Below, piece after piece: positions 1 through 8,076 of a stretch of 34,833 bases of DNA (positions within the stretch are counted from its first letter, which is position 1; each line of letters begins with the position of its first letter). The position numbers were made by a program, and so were the translations under genes. The notes below the pieces were generated by a model. The model did not search any database. It saw nothing but the letters and a program-made list of their open reading frames with translations, and had not been told where the DNA came from. Origin of the DNA: Bacillus sp. HF117_J1_D (GTDB lineage: Bacteria; Bacillota; Bacilli; Bacillales; Bacillaceae_C); the NCBI GenBank assembly GCA_009928435.1, contig JAABNQ010000038.1:1-34833 (forward strand). Direction: 5' to 3'.

Positions 1-41
1 GGGTAAAATCAGCCTGCTTTTCAAGCTTTTAACAAACTACG

Positions 42-176
42 TCACGGATTCAGGTAATAGTGTATCTCCGGTAAAAGCCCCTGGATCAGTAACCATTCAA
101 CCCTGGAACTAGCTCCAGTCCTTCCATCCTCTTTTTTAATGTTTGCATAGCATTTCAAACATTTTTCAAGATTCAC
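42..176 (-). CDS. Possible 44-residue ORF, function unknown
   Basis: A short open frame with a GTG start at 176 and a TGA stop at 42-44 encodes 44 residues. It has a GAGGT purine run about five bases upstream of the GTG. The peptide has two cysteines near the N terminus (CLKC), a charged middle and a hydrophobic C-terminal half (VEWLLIQGLLPEIHYY). I do not recognise a family. It could be a real small gene or the tail of a decayed longer gene. There is no clear promoter. Confidence 0.25.
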   Translation of the reverse strand: MNLEKCLKCYANIKKEDGRTGASSRVEWLLIQGLLPEIHYYLNP

Positions 177-238
177 TGGCGACCTCAGTTAATTTTTTGT
201 TAGGGAAGCAGTGACAAAAATGAACATTCAAAACATGT

Positions 239-244
239 TATAAT
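239..244 (+). promoter_or_regulatory. Likely -10 element for the small membrane-protein ORF
   Basis: A perfect TATAAT lies 30 bases before the ATG at 274. No good -35 hexamer is found 16-18 bases upstream, so the promoter would depend on other contacts or an activator. Confidence 0.35.
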
Positions 245-273
245 GTAAGCATCATTCAAAGTTGGTGATATTT

Positions 274-465
274 ATGAAAGAATTTCTATCAAGTTTTTTA
301 TTAATAGTTAGTTGGTTTATATTTGCCGTAAGTCTATACTTGTTTAAGTGGACGCTTATAATGCCTTCCATTGCACTTATCCCTTTTCTCATATCTCTAA
401 CCCTAGGTGTGGTATGCTTTTATTTTTCTAAAAAACTGAACGATAATTCTAAAACAATTTTCTAG
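274..465 (+). CDS. Small two-helix membrane protein, unknown function
   Basis: The frame encodes 63 residues from the ATG at 274, which has a weak GGTG ribosome-binding site 6 bases upstream. A TTG further upstream in the same frame (262) has no ribosome-binding site and is less likely. Two hydrophobic segments (about residues 4-24 and 30-51) leave a short basic-polar tail (KKLNDNSK), so it is probably an integral membrane protein of the cell membrane. It is transcribed towards glnA and shares a bidirectional terminator with it. A good -10 box lies upstream at 239-244. I do not recognise a family and infer no role. Confidence 0.5.
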   Translation: MKEFLSSFLLIVSWFIFAVSLYLFKWTLIMPSIALIPFLISLTLGVVCFYFSKKLNDNSKTIF

Positions 466-527
466 GTTTTCTAACCGGATGGCATGCAAATCACTTCCTA
501 TATTCTCATGTGTCCAAAAAAATGGAC

Positions 528-577
528 AAAAAAATACTGCCCTGTTTGATGCATACATGGGCAGTATTTTTAGTTTT
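528..577. terminator. Bidirectional rho-independent terminator
   Basis: The arms AAATACTGCCC and GGGCAGTATTT enclose a 15-base loop, with A/T runs on both sides. It can end glnA transcription from the minus strand and the small ORF at 274-465 from the plus strand. A smaller hairpin (TGTCCA/TGGACA) sits just upstream at 511-528. Confidence 0.75.
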
Positions 578-640
578 TTGGGGTGTTTTAGAGGCGAAGA
601 CACTTGTCGCGACTAACCTACCACTCCCCCAAACTCAAGC

Positions 641-1975
641 TTAATAAAGGGTCATATACTGTTCCCTTTCCCAAGGATGAACCTGGGTCCGGAACATTTC
701 CCATTCAATCTCTTTCGTTTCGATGAAGTTTTCAAAGATGTGCTTACCTAAAGCGTCCTTGATGATTTCATCGTTTTTCAATTGTTGGAGTGCTTCTTCG
801 AGGTTATGCGGAAGATCTACAACGCCTTCTTCCTCACGCTCACGCTTGTTCATGATATAGATATTCCGATCAACAGGATGCGGTGGTGTCGATTGATCCT
901 TGATCCCGCTTAAACCTGCCTGCAACAGGACTGCCATCGCTAAATATGGGTTAGCGGTTGGGTCCACGCTTCTGAGCTCAATCCGTGTGCTTTGTCCCCT
1001 TGATGAAGGCACCCGGACAAGCGGGCTACGGTTCTGTGCGGACCACGCGATATAGCAAGGTGCTTCATAACCTGGCACAAGACGCTTATAGGAGTTGATG
1101 GTCGGGTTAGTGATGGCTGTAAAGCTAGGAGCATGCTTGATAACACCTGCCATGAACTGGTACGCCGTCTCGCTTAATTCCAGTTCTCCGTTTGTATCAT
1201 AAAAAGCATTTTTCCCATTTCTGAACAGAGACATGTTAAAATGCATTCCGGATCCTGCGACGCCAAATAATGGTTTTGGCATAAATGTGGCGTGAAGACC
1301 ATGGTTCCGTGCAATTGTTTTAACAACCAGCTTAAATGTTTGAATATGGTCACACGCAGTAACTGCGTCCGCATATTTAAAGTCAATTTCGTGCTGGCCA
1401 GGTGCTTCCTCATGGTGGGATGCCTCAATTTCGAATCCCATCTCTTCAAGTTCAAGCACAATATCGCGGCGGCAATTTTCTCCGAGGTCCGTAGGAGCCA
1501 AGTCAAAATAACCACCGTTATCATTCAACTCAAGAGTTGGAGCGCCTTTTTCATCCAGCTTGAATAAAAAGAACTCGGGCTCAGGACCCAAATTGAAGTC
1601 TGTGAATCCGTATTGTTCCATTTCTTTTAAAACTCTCTTCAAATTGCTTCTTGGGTCGCCTAAGAATGGCTCTCCAGATTTATGATAGACATCGCAAATC
1701 AATCTAGCCACTTTGCCTTTTCCAGCAGTCCATGGGAAAATAACCCACGTATCAAGATCCGGCACCAGGTACATATCAGACTCTTCGATCCGGACAAAGC
1801 CTTCTATTGATGATCCATCAAACATCATCTTATTATCGAGAGCCTTTTCCAATTGACTGATCGGAATTTCCACATTTTTGACCGTACCAACGATATCAGT
1901 GAATTGGAGTCTTACAAACTTTACATTTTGCTCTTCAGCAAGCTGTACAATACTTTCTTTCGTAAATATTTCCAT
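641..1975 (-). CDS. glnA: Type I glutamine synthetase (GSI-alpha)
   Basis: GlnA condenses ammonia with glutamate using ATP and is the cytoplasmic entry point for nitrogen assimilation. At 444 residues it matches the Bacillus GSI-alpha length. Visible motifs include FDGSS (52-56), the metal-site stretch GPEPEF (130-135), HEEAPGQHE (188-196), GSGMH (241-245) and NRSPLVRVP in the substrate region. Glu304 in the GYEAP loop is the residue known in B. subtilis for glutamine feedback inhibition. There is no tyrosine adenylylation segment, as expected for the alpha group. The start at 1975 has GGGAGG about 11 bases upstream. A strong sigma-A promoter (2054-2082) lies in front and carries a palindrome over its -10 element. 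The usual upstream glnR is missing; ynbB is next, closed off by its own terminator. The N terminus (first 12 residues) differs from the MAKYT-type start of B. subtilis GlnA. Confidence 0.97.
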   Translation of the reverse strand: MEIFTKESIVQLAEEQNVKFVRLQFTDIVGTVKNVEIPISQLEKALDNKMMFDGSSIEGFVRIEESDMYLVPDLDTWVIFPWTAGKGKVARLICDVYHKSGEPFLGDPRSNLKRVLKEMEQYGFTDFNLGPEPEFFLFKLDEKGAPTLELNDNGGYFDLAPTDLGENCRRDIVLELEEMGFEIEASHHEEAPGQHEIDFKYADAVTACDHIQTFKLVVKTIARNHGLHATFMPKPLFGVAGSGMHFNMSLFRNGKNAFYDTNGELELSETAYQFMAGVIKHAPSFTAITNPTINSYKRLVPGYEAPCYIAWSAQNRSPLVRVPSSRGQSTRIELRSVDPTANPYLAMAVLLQAGLSGIKDQSTPPHPVDRNIYIMNKREREEEGVVDLPHNLEEALQQLKNDEIIKDALGKHIFENFIETKEIEWEMFRTQVHPWEREQYMTLY

Positions 1976-2040
1976 CGAACAAAATTCCTCCCGTGTGAAG
2001 CAGAATCACTCTGCAGCCATGACAAGATCTGCGGAGAAAA

Positions 2041-2058
2041 ATATTACTTTAGTAATAT
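2041..2058 (-). promoter_or_regulatory. 18-base palindrome over the glnA -10/start region
   Basis: ATATTACT and AGTAATAT form perfect 8-base arms around a 2-base centre. The site overlaps most of the -10 hexamer and the expected transcription start of glnA, the classic position for a repressor operator. It does not fit the GlnR/TnrA consensus (TGTNA-N7-TNACA). The binding protein is unknown. Confidence 0.45.
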
Positions 2059-2082
2059 AATTCCCACGTTTTCATCTGTCAA
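2054..2082 (-). promoter_or_regulatory. Sigma-A promoter of glnA
   Basis: On the minus strand a consensus TTGACA (2077-2082) is followed by a 17-base spacer and TATATT (2054-2059). The predicted start leaves a leader of about 70 bases before the glnA ATG. Confidence 0.75.
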
Positions 2083-2091
2083 GTTTTTTTC

Positions 2092-2122
2092 AAAAAATGA
2101 CAGCAGTAAAATGCTGTCATTT
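2092..2122 (-). terminator. Terminator after ynbB
   Basis: The arms TGACAGCA/TGCTGTCA (2098-2119) form a perfect 8-base stem followed on the minus strand by a six-T run. It lies immediately upstream of the glnA -35 box and so separates ynbB from glnA. Confidence 0.75.
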
Positions 2123-2134
2123 ATATATATACAC

Positions 2135-3406
2135 TTAATTAAGCTTGATCAAACCTTTTTCAATTAAACGGTCTACCGCAGAGGCGATGGCAATCTTTAC
2201 ATGGGCGTATGTCAGCCCGCCCTGAACATAGGCAGAATACGGAGGCCTGATGGGACCGTCAGCCGATAATTCAATGCTTGCTCCTTGGATAAAAGCTCCA
2301 GCCGCCATGATGACTTGGTCATTATAGCCCGGCATTTCACTTGGAAAAGGAGTAACATGTGAATCAACTGGCGATGCAGCCTGGATGGCCTGGCAAAACT
2401 CTATCATCATGTCAGCATTTGAAAATTGAACCGCTTGAATCAAATCAGTCCGGAAATCATCCCATTTAGGCGTCGTTTGAAGTCCGATTAATTCCAATAA
2501 AGCAGAGGTAAATACCGCACCCTTTACAGCTTGACCTGTCACATGAGGTGCCAAAAAGAACCCTTGGTACATTTCCAGAAGAGTGTATAAGGAAGCTCCT
2601 GATTCGACTCCCAGTCCCGGAGACGTCATCCTGTATGAACAAGCTTCGACCAACTCTTCTTTTCCAACTATATAGCCGCCGCTTTTTACCAAACCGCCAC
2701 CGGGGTTTTTAATGAGAGAACCAGCCATTAAATCAGCCCCGACATTACATGGTTCTAATGTTTCTACGAATTCTCCGTAGCAATTGTCAACGAAAACAAT
2801 GACCTTTGGATCAATTTCCTTTACAAAACGGATCATTTCTTCAATTTCCTTGATTGTAAATGACGGGCGGTCATCATAGCCTTTTGAACGCTGAATGCCA
2901 ATGACTTTCGTATTCGGCTTCATCGCTTGCGATACAGCCTCAAAGTCCACCTTTCCGTTCTCTTTAAGCGGTACTGCGTTATAACTAATTCCAAACTCCT
3001 TCAGCGACCCGCTCCCATTTCCGCGGATCCCTACCACTTCTTCCAGTGTATCGTACGGTTTTCCCGTCATATATAATAGCTCGTCACTCGGACGCAATAC
3101 ACCAAATAATGCTATAGAGATCGCATGGGTGCCTGAAACAATTTGCTGCCGAACAAGGGCTGCTTCCCCGCCAAACACATCAGCGTAAATTTTTTCAAGA
3201 GTTTCTCGACCTAAATCATTGTATCCATAACCTGTTGACGGAGTAAAATGGAATTCCGCCACCTGATGCTCCTGAAAGCTTCGCAACACTTTATACTGGT
3301 TTTCTTCCATGATGCGATCAATCTTTCGGTGGATGTCTGCTACTTTTTCTTCAGCTTGTTCAATCAAAGGTCTTAACTCTTTTTCATGCTGTAAATAATT
3401 ATACAT
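2135..3406 (-). CDS. ynbB: PLP-dependent methionine gamma-lyase-like protein YnbB
   Basis: This 423-residue protein belongs to the Cys/Met-metabolism fold-type I PLP family long labelled aluminium resistance protein. The PLP-binding lysine is most likely Lys233 in SLIKNPGGG, with the cofactor-contacting aspartate in VFVDNCYGEF (Asp207). A glycine-rich segment around residues 128-135 precedes the large domain. The true substrate in Bacillus is not established. The ATG at 3406 lies 18 bases after the hflX stop. The best purine run (AAGGGG) is about 14 bases upstream, longer than ideal, so translation may be coupled to hflX. In B. subtilis the order is hflX(ynbA)-ynbB-glnR-glnA; here glnR is absent. 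Confidence 0.9.
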   Translation of the reverse strand: MYNYLQHEKELRPLIEQAEEKVADIHRKIDRIMEENQYKVLRSFQEHQVAEFHFTPSTGYGYNDLGRETLEKIYADVFGGEAALVRQQIVSGTHAISIALFGVLRPSDELLYMTGKPYDTLEEVVGIRGNGSGSLKEFGISYNAVPLKENGKVDFEAVSQAMKPNTKVIGIQRSKGYDDRPSFTIKEIEEMIRFVKEIDPKVIVFVDNCYGEFVETLEPCNVGADLMAGSLIKNPGGGLVKSGGYIVGKEELVEACSYRMTSPGLGVESGASLYTLLEMYQGFFLAPHVTGQAVKGAVFTSALLELIGLQTTPKWDDFRTDLIQAVQFSNADMMIEFCQAIQAASPVDSHVTPFPSEMPGYNDQVIMAAGAFIQGASIELSADGPIRPPYSAYVQGGLTYAHVKIAIASAVDRLIEKGLIKLN

Positions 3407-3424
3407 TTTACTTTCGATACCCCT

Positions 3425-4675
3425 TCAAATTTCAAATAATTTTAAAGACCCGATAATTGGGTGATTTGGAAGAACATAGCCCTTACATCTGTAGGACTCC
3501 TTCTCTTCCAGAAAAACGAGCTCCCGTAAAATGGTTTCTCTTTTTAAAACCGAGAGCAAGCGCCCTTCATGAGAAGGGATCATTACATGATAATACTGCA
3601 TGGAAGCAACAGCCATATCCTCAATTTTTTTCTTTAATCGGTTTCTGTCTGCTTCATCAAACGCACTAATCAATATTGTTTCTCCTGAGCTTGGAACGAA
3701 ATCAGAACGCACTTCATCCACTTTATTATACACGATCAACTGCGGGAGATGCTCCATATCCAGCTCCTTTAGCAATTCATTTACTGTCCTTTCGTGGTTA
3801 AAATAATCTGGATTGGAGCTGTCAACAACATGAAGCAAAAGATTTGCTTCATTCACTTCTTCCAATGTGGAACGAAAAGCAGCAATCAGTGTTGTAGGCA
3901 GGTCCTGAATGAATCCAACAGTATCTGTTATCAATGCAGAATATCCGCTTGGGAGCACGACTCTCCTAGTCATAGGGTCAAGGGTTGCAAATAGCTTATC
4001 TTCCTCAAAGGATTCCGCCATTGATAACCGGTTGAACAATGTGGATTTTCCAGCATTGGTATAGCCGACGATTGCCATTTGGAAAGTGTTATTCCTTCTT
4101 CTCCTCTCGCGATACCTCTTGCGATGTTTGACAACCGTCTGCAATTGGCTTTTGATATCATCAATCCGTCTCCTTATATGGCGACGGTCCGTTTCCAATT
4201 GTGTTTCCCCTGGTCCTCTTGTACCGATTCCGCCACCCAGCCTTGAAAGAGCCGTCCCTTGTCCTGCTAACCGAGGCAGTAAATACTGGAGTTGGGCCAG
4301 TTCGACCTGAAGAATCCCTTCTTTTGATTTTGCACGCTGTGCAAAAATATCAAGAATTAAATGTGTACGGTCTATCACCCTGCTTGACAGCACACTTTGC
4401 AAATTTCGTAATTGAGTCGGACTTAGTTCGTCATTAAAAATGATCAAATCAGGCTCTAGCTCTTTTTCAAGCAGATTCAGTTCTTCCAATTTACCTTTGC
4501 CAATATACGTTGCAGGGTGCAAACGTTCTCGCTTTTGTTGAATTTGAGCAATAACCTCACCACGGGCGGTAGATGTTAACGAAGAAAGCTCATCCATACT
4601 ATATTGGAATTTCTGATCGTTGTCATTCAACTGACAGCCGACGAGGATCACTTTTTCTTTCTCTGATGATGGCAC
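3425..4675 (-). CDS. hflX: Ribosome-associated GTPase HflX
   Basis: HflX is a conserved GTPase that binds the 50S subunit and can split stalled ribosomes. The 416-residue protein shows the N-terminal HflX domain, the glycine-rich linker [13 protein letters not shown] (about 145-157) and then the GTPase domain. Its motifs are the P-loop GYTNAGKS (204-211), DTVGF (251-255) and YNKVD (guanine specificity). A basic helix ([12 protein letters not shown], about 185-196) lies just before the G domain. The start is GTG at 4675 with AGGGGA four bases upstream; the overlapping ATG is followed at once by a stop in its own frame. The gene lies between spoVK and ynbB on the same strand. Confidence 0.95.
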   Translation of the reverse strand: MPSSEKEKVILVGCQLNDNDQKFQYSMDELSSLTSTARGEVIAQIQQKRERLHPATYIGKGKLEELNLLEKELEPDLIIFNDELSPTQLRNLQSVLSSRVIDRTHLILDIFAQRAKSKEGILQVELAQLQYLLPRLAGQGTALSRLGGGIGTRGPGETQLETDRRHIRRRIDDIKSQLQTVVKHRKRYRERRRRNNTFQMAIVGYTNAGKSTLFNRLSMAESFEEDKLFATLDPMTRRVVLPSGYSALITDTVGFIQDLPTTLIAAFRSTLEEVNEANLLLHVVDSSNPDYFNHERTVNELLKELDMEHLPQLIVYNKVDEVRSDFVPSSGETILISAFDEADRNRLKKKIEDMAVASMQYYHVMIPSHEGRLLSVLKRETILRELVFLEEKESYRCKGYVLPNHPIIGSLKLFEI

Positions 4676-4734
4676 TACATCCCCTGCTTTCTTTGCATTA
4701 TTCTCCCATCATAGCAAATGTTGTTTGATTTCAA

Positions 4735-4762
4735 AAAAGAAAAGCCGCCTGAAGGCGGTTTT
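4735..4762 (-). terminator. Terminator after spoVK
   Basis: The arms CCGCCT/AGGCGG form a compact GC-rich hairpin followed on the minus strand by CTTTTCTTTTTT. It lies directly after the spoVK stop and separates it from hflX. Confidence 0.8.
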
Positions 4763-4765
4763 AAG

Positions 4766-5710
4766 CTAAGTATTTTGGGTAAATTTAAAATCATTGCTGA
4801 GTAGCATCATTAAATCTTTACGGTTAATATGAGACTCCATCAAAAGTCTCATCGCCTGTGATCTCACTGCCTTTTCAATCATGTTCCGAACATATCTTCC
4901 GTTGGAAAAGGATGGTTTTTTTTGCGCCTTCACATATATTAAATGATCCCTCAATTTTGCTCCGGCTTCCCGACTTAGTTCATATTGTTTTTCGTTTAAC
5001 ATTCGGGCAGCTATTTCCATCAGTTCATTCACGGTGTAATCAGGAAATTCGAACACTAATGGAAAGCGAGACTGGAGTCCAGGATTTAAACTCAAAAAAT
5101 AGTCCATCTCCTTGGAATATCCAGCTAATATCAATATGAATGTATGTTGTTTGTCTTCCATATGTTTTACAAGAGTGTCGATCGCCTCTTTACCGAAGTC
5201 TTTTTCTCCCCCGCGACCAAGGGAATAAGCCTCATCTATAAATAAAATTCCGCCTGCCGCTTTTTTTACCAAATCACGGGTTTTTTGAGCTGTGTGACCG
5301 ATATACTCTCCAACAAGATCGGCTCTTTCCGCTTCTATTAAATGCCCTTTCGGCAAGACACCCATTTGATGAAAAAGCTTTCCAATCAGACGAGCAACTG
5401 TCGTCTTTCCGGTCCCTGGGTTCCCTTTGAACATCATATGCAGTGCTTGTGGGCTCGTCTTGAGCCCAGCGGATTCCCGTTTCTTATTGATATAAATCCA
5501 TGCATAAACTTCTTTAAGCGTTTTTTTCACATCCTGCATTCCTACAAGTGTGTTCATTTCCTCTTCGATTTCCCTTAATATCGAATGCTGGCTTGACAGA
5601 GGATTAGAGACAGTCGGTTTTCCATCCAATCGCCTTGATTGATCGCGTTTCTGCATATTGAGCATGATACTGATCTGACCGTTATTCTTCATCTTGATTG
5701 GCTCATCCAC
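4766..5710 (-). CDS. spoVK: Stage V sporulation protein K, AAA+ ATPase
   Basis: SpoVK is a mother-cell AAA+ ATPase of the CbbX/SpoVK family needed for spore maturation in B. subtilis. The 314-residue protein has Walker A GNPGTGKT (96-103), Walker B ILFIDE with Asp159-Glu160, and a C-terminal AAA lid. Residues 1-45 are polar and poorly conserved. The start is GTG at 5710 with AGGTGA about six bases upstream. A TATACT-like element lies about 35 bases before the start, but a convincing sigma-E -35 was not found. It stands between hfq and hflX and has its own terminator. Confidence 0.94.
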   Translation of the reverse strand: MDEPIKMKNNGQISIMLNMQKRDQSRRLDGKPTVSNPLSSQHSILREIEEEMNTLVGMQDVKKTLKEVYAWIYINKKRESAGLKTSPQALHMMFKGNPGTGKTTVARLIGKLFHQMGVLPKGHLIEAERADLVGEYIGHTAQKTRDLVKKAAGGILFIDEAYSLGRGGEKDFGKEAIDTLVKHMEDKQHTFILILAGYSKEMDYFLSLNPGLQSRFPLVFEFPDYTVNELMEIAARMLNEKQYELSREAGAKLRDHLIYVKAQKKPSFSNGRYVRNMIEKAVRSQAMRLLMESHINRKDLMMLLSNDFKFTQNT

Positions 5711-5930
5711 AGCTTCTCACCTCTCATTCAGACACAGTATACGCCCAGTTATGTAATTGTGTTCCTTAATGCCATGCTGGCTCACTTCATTATATTCGTC
5801 AGAAGGGTGCTTGATTACCGGAGAAATATGTTCGGCTATTTACGATTAGTGAACTGCCTCGCCATTGAAAGACATAAAATGCATCGTTCGATTATGGTAG
5901 TTTTTTAAATATCATGAGCTTTTCAACATT

Positions 5931-5967
5931 AAAAAGCGCACCGAAAATGAATTCTGGTACGCTTTTG
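5931..5967 (-). terminator. Terminator after hfq
   Basis: On the minus strand AAAGCGTACC pairs with GGTGCGCTTTTT, allowing one G-U pair, around a 13-base loop and ends in a T run. It closes the miaA-hfq unit. The rest of 5711-5930 shows no convincing gene. Confidence 0.7.
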
Positions 5968-5985
5968 TTCCTTTAGTTCTTTATA

Positions 5986-6216
5986 TTACTGATCTTCGTA
6001 GTTTATTTGAACGTTCCTTTGAGGTGAAAATGTCGAAATCGCATGTTTGAAAACTAATTGTTGTTTGCCTTCTGTTTCGAATAATACGGTGAAGTTGTCG
6101 AACCCTTTCACCTGCCCACGAAGCTGAAAACCGTTTAAGAGGAAAACAGTAACAGGGATTCCTTCTTTGCGCAATTGATTTAAAAATTGATCTTGAATAT
6201 TGACAGGTTGTTTCAA
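5986..6216 (-). CDS. hfq: RNA chaperone Hfq
   Basis: Hfq is a hexameric Sm-fold RNA chaperone. The 76-residue protein shows the Sm1 core ([20 protein letters not shown]) and the Sm2 core FKHAIST. The usual Tyr of the YKHAIS motif is Phe here, a conservative change at the proximal RNA-binding face. The start is a TTG at 6216 preceded by a strong GGAGG at 8 bases; no ATG or GTG fits as well. It follows miaA after 29 bases, the widespread miaA-hfq pairing, and is closed by a terminator at 5931-5967. Confidence 0.96.
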   Translation of the reverse strand: MKQPVNIQDQFLNQLRKEGIPVTVFLLNGFQLRGQVKGFDNFTVLFETEGKQQLVFKHAISTFSPQRNVQINYEDQ

Positions 6217-6245
6217 TCTGATGGCCTCCTCTTTTTCTCTATTAA

Positions 6246-7217
6246 TTATGTATTCGATTTTAATTCTAGCTTTCCTGCAATAAAATGAATAATTTGCTTT
6301 ATTTTGTTTAAGTGTTCCCTTTCATCCGTCATGTCAAACCAAGAGATATCCATTTTATTACGAAACCAGGTAAATTGCCGCTTAGCATACCGTCGAGTAT
6401 TTTTCTTTAACAAATCGACTGCTGCTTCTAATGTCAGGTTACCTGCAAAGTATTCGTATAATTCCTTATATCCAATTGCTTGAACAGATTGAGCATTACG
6501 GATACCTTGGTCGTAGAAATACCTTACCTCTTCTAAAAGACCCGCCTCCATCATCATATCTACCCGTTTATTGATTCGTTTATACAATACTTCACGATCC
6601 ATGCTTAACCCGATTAATGAAGCATCATATAGTAGTTCATGATTTTGGGCTTTTGGCTGATCGCTCTTTCTTCTACCGGTCAAATGATGGATTTCTAATG
6701 CTCGGATAACCCTTTTCACATTATTCGGATGAATGTCTTTAGCGCTATCAGGATCAACAGCCTGCAATTCCCTGAATAGCTGCGGACCTTCACCGGCAGA
6801 AGCCCTTTTCTCCAATTCAGACCTGTATAATGGGTCGCCTTCCACTTCTGAAAAGCGGTAATCATATAGGACCGATTGTACATACAGGCCAGTTCCACCC
6901 ACAATGAGCGGGATGGACCCTCTAGCGGTTATCTCATTGATTTTCTGTCTGACAACGGATTGAAACTCAGCGACTGAAAATGATTCGCCAGGCTCTCGTA
7001 TATCCAATAGATGATGGGGAATACCTTCCATTTCTTCAGAGCGAATTTTCGCGGTTCCGATGTCCATGCCTTTATATACTTGCATGGAATCACCGCTGAT
7101 GATTTCACCATTGAATGCCTTTGCTATCGCAATACTTGTTTTTGTTTTACCAACTGCCGTAGGGCCTACGAGAACAATCAGCTTTTTTTTGCTATTCAAT
7201 TGTCTCACTGCTTTCAT
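6246..7217 (-). CDS. miaA: tRNA dimethylallyltransferase MiaA
   Basis: MiaA adds a dimethylallyl group to N6 of A37 in tRNAs reading UNN codons. Its product is the substrate of MiaB, also encoded in this window (16917-18458). The 323-residue protein has the P-loop GPTAVGKT (18-25), the catalytic region [16 protein letters not shown] (Asp41), the GGTGLY segment and a C-terminal [10 protein letters not shown] motif. The start is ATG at 7217 with AAGGA a few bases upstream. It heads the miaA-hfq unit. In staphylococci glpD or glpK genes lie directly upstream; here only a glpK relic does. Confidence 0.96.
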   Translation of the reverse strand: MKAVRQLNSKKKLIVLVGPTAVGKTKTSIAIAKAFNGEIISGDSMQVYKGMDIGTAKIRSEEMEGIPHHLLDIREPGESFSVAEFQSVVRQKINEITARGSIPLIVGGTGLYVQSVLYDYRFSEVEGDPLYRSELEKRASAGEGPQLFRELQAVDPDSAKDIHPNNVKRVIRALEIHHLTGRRKSDQPKAQNHELLYDASLIGLSMDREVLYKRINKRVDMMMEAGLLEEVRYFYDQGIRNAQSVQAIGYKELYEYFAGNLTLEAAVDLLKKNTRRYAKRQFTWFRNKMDISWFDMTDEREHLNKIKQIIHFIAGKLELKSNT

Positions 7218-7269
7218 TTGAATCCTTATATCTATTCTAACAGAATTTCAGGCTTATTAAAAATATCTG

Positions 7270-7467
7270 CTACTTATAATCGATTGCTTTTCTTATTTGC
7301 AAATCAAGCACATCTTCATATGCCCTCTTTTGTTCTATTGACCATTTAAATACATCCGATTTCTTCTTTATCTTTCCAAAATAGCCGACGGCAAGTCCAG
7401 ACAAATAGGCAGCACCTAGAGCAGTTGTTTCATTGATTTGCGGCCTTTCAACTGCCACTCTCAGCAA
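7270..7467 (-). pseudogene. glpK: Glycerol kinase C-terminal relic
   Basis: About 65 codons read as the C-terminal end of glycerol kinase: [25 protein letters not shown] matches the family's [25 protein letters not shown] stretch, split here only by being quoted in two halves ([14 protein letters not shown] and [11 protein letters not shown]). A degraded tail ending KAIDYK follows. The N-terminal 85-90% of the roughly 500-residue enzyme is absent. The sequence immediately upstream (to about 7520) reads as degenerate remnants with the frame lost. It lies on the same strand as miaA and mutL, in the place held by the glp operon in staphylococci. No ribosome-binding site or promoter is seen, so it is taken as non-functional. 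Confidence 0.75.
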
Positions 7468-7548
7468 AAATGTTGATGTATCAATGTTTACCAGTTGTCT
7501 GTAATATTTCTGATATTTGCAGGATAATGTATAAAAAAGAACGGATTT

Positions 7549-7567
7549 GGGCTGCTTTTGGGGCTAA
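7549..7567 (+). repeat. Left copy of a GGGCT-N6-GGGGCTAA direct repeat
   Basis: The pattern GGGCT, six bases, GGGGCTAA occurs here and again at 9335-9353, with identical spacing. The two copies bracket splA-splB. The copies may be boundary repeats of an inserted segment or chance; nothing else at either end identifies an integrase. Confidence 0.3.
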
Positions 7568-7800
7568 TTGAGATTAAATATTATGCTTGGGTAGATGCTA
7601 AAAGGAACCGGGCTTGTTTACTTTTTAACTCCCTCTTTGTGAAGAGCTATTCTGTAAATTCAACACTGGCGATGGAAACAAAATCTATTCTGTGGGCTTT
7701 GAGATTAATGTCCACATTCGGAGAAAAAAAGAGCTTTTCGATGAACAAGGTATTGTTCGTACATAAACAAATGAACTTGAGAAATAATAGGGGAAAATTA

Positions 7801-8076
7801 ATGAAATCAGGTGAAATAATGGATGCTAATCAAACGTTTACTCCAGGGGAAATCGTATATATTATAATTCGTAATCCCCACGCACAAGATGTAGCTAATA
7901 TACAACAAGCTGCTGTTGTACAAAATCCAGACAAGCCAAATGAATTAGCACTGTTTATGCATGAAACTTACTTCCCGCTTACAGATGAATTAGCTGTATT
8001 TAAGTCAGAAATGGAAGCGGAACAATTGTTTCATGAAGCATTTTCCCAAACGGAGGATGGAGACTATTATGGTTAA
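7801..8076 (+). CDS. splA: SplA, regulator of spore photoproduct lyase
   Basis: SplA is the small negative regulator encoded before splB in Bacillus. The core PGEIVYIIIRNPHAQDVANI and the later HETYFPL are the family signature. Two starts are plausible: ATG 7801 (AGGGGA 6-7 bases upstream, 91 residues) and ATG 7819 (AGGTGA 4 bases upstream, 85 residues). The frame stays open back to 7558, but that extension has no ribosome-binding site and is not SplA-like. The gene runs against all its large neighbours. Its stop overlaps the start of splB by 8 bases, so translation is likely coupled. No sigma-G promoter matching the consensus was found upstream. Confidence 0.85.
   Translation: MKSGEIMDANQTFTPGEIVYIIIRNPHAQDVANIQQAAVVQNPDKPNELALFMHETYFPLTDELAVFKSEMEAEQLFHEAFSQTEDGDYYG

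Noticed and set aside
2077-2103. TGTCA...TGACA as a GlnR/TnrA box near glnA
   Set aside because: The half-sites are 16 bases apart, not 7; one belongs to the -35 element and the other to the ynbB terminator stem.
5711-5930. A possible gene between hfq and spoVK, including an 89-codon frame partly antisense to spoVK
   Set aside because: It has no ribosome-binding site or family resemblance, and half of it overlaps the spoVK start and upstream region.
7741-7770. A possible sigma-G promoter for splAB (TGAACA and CATAAAC)
   Set aside because: The spacing is about 14 bases instead of about 18, and both elements deviate from consensus.
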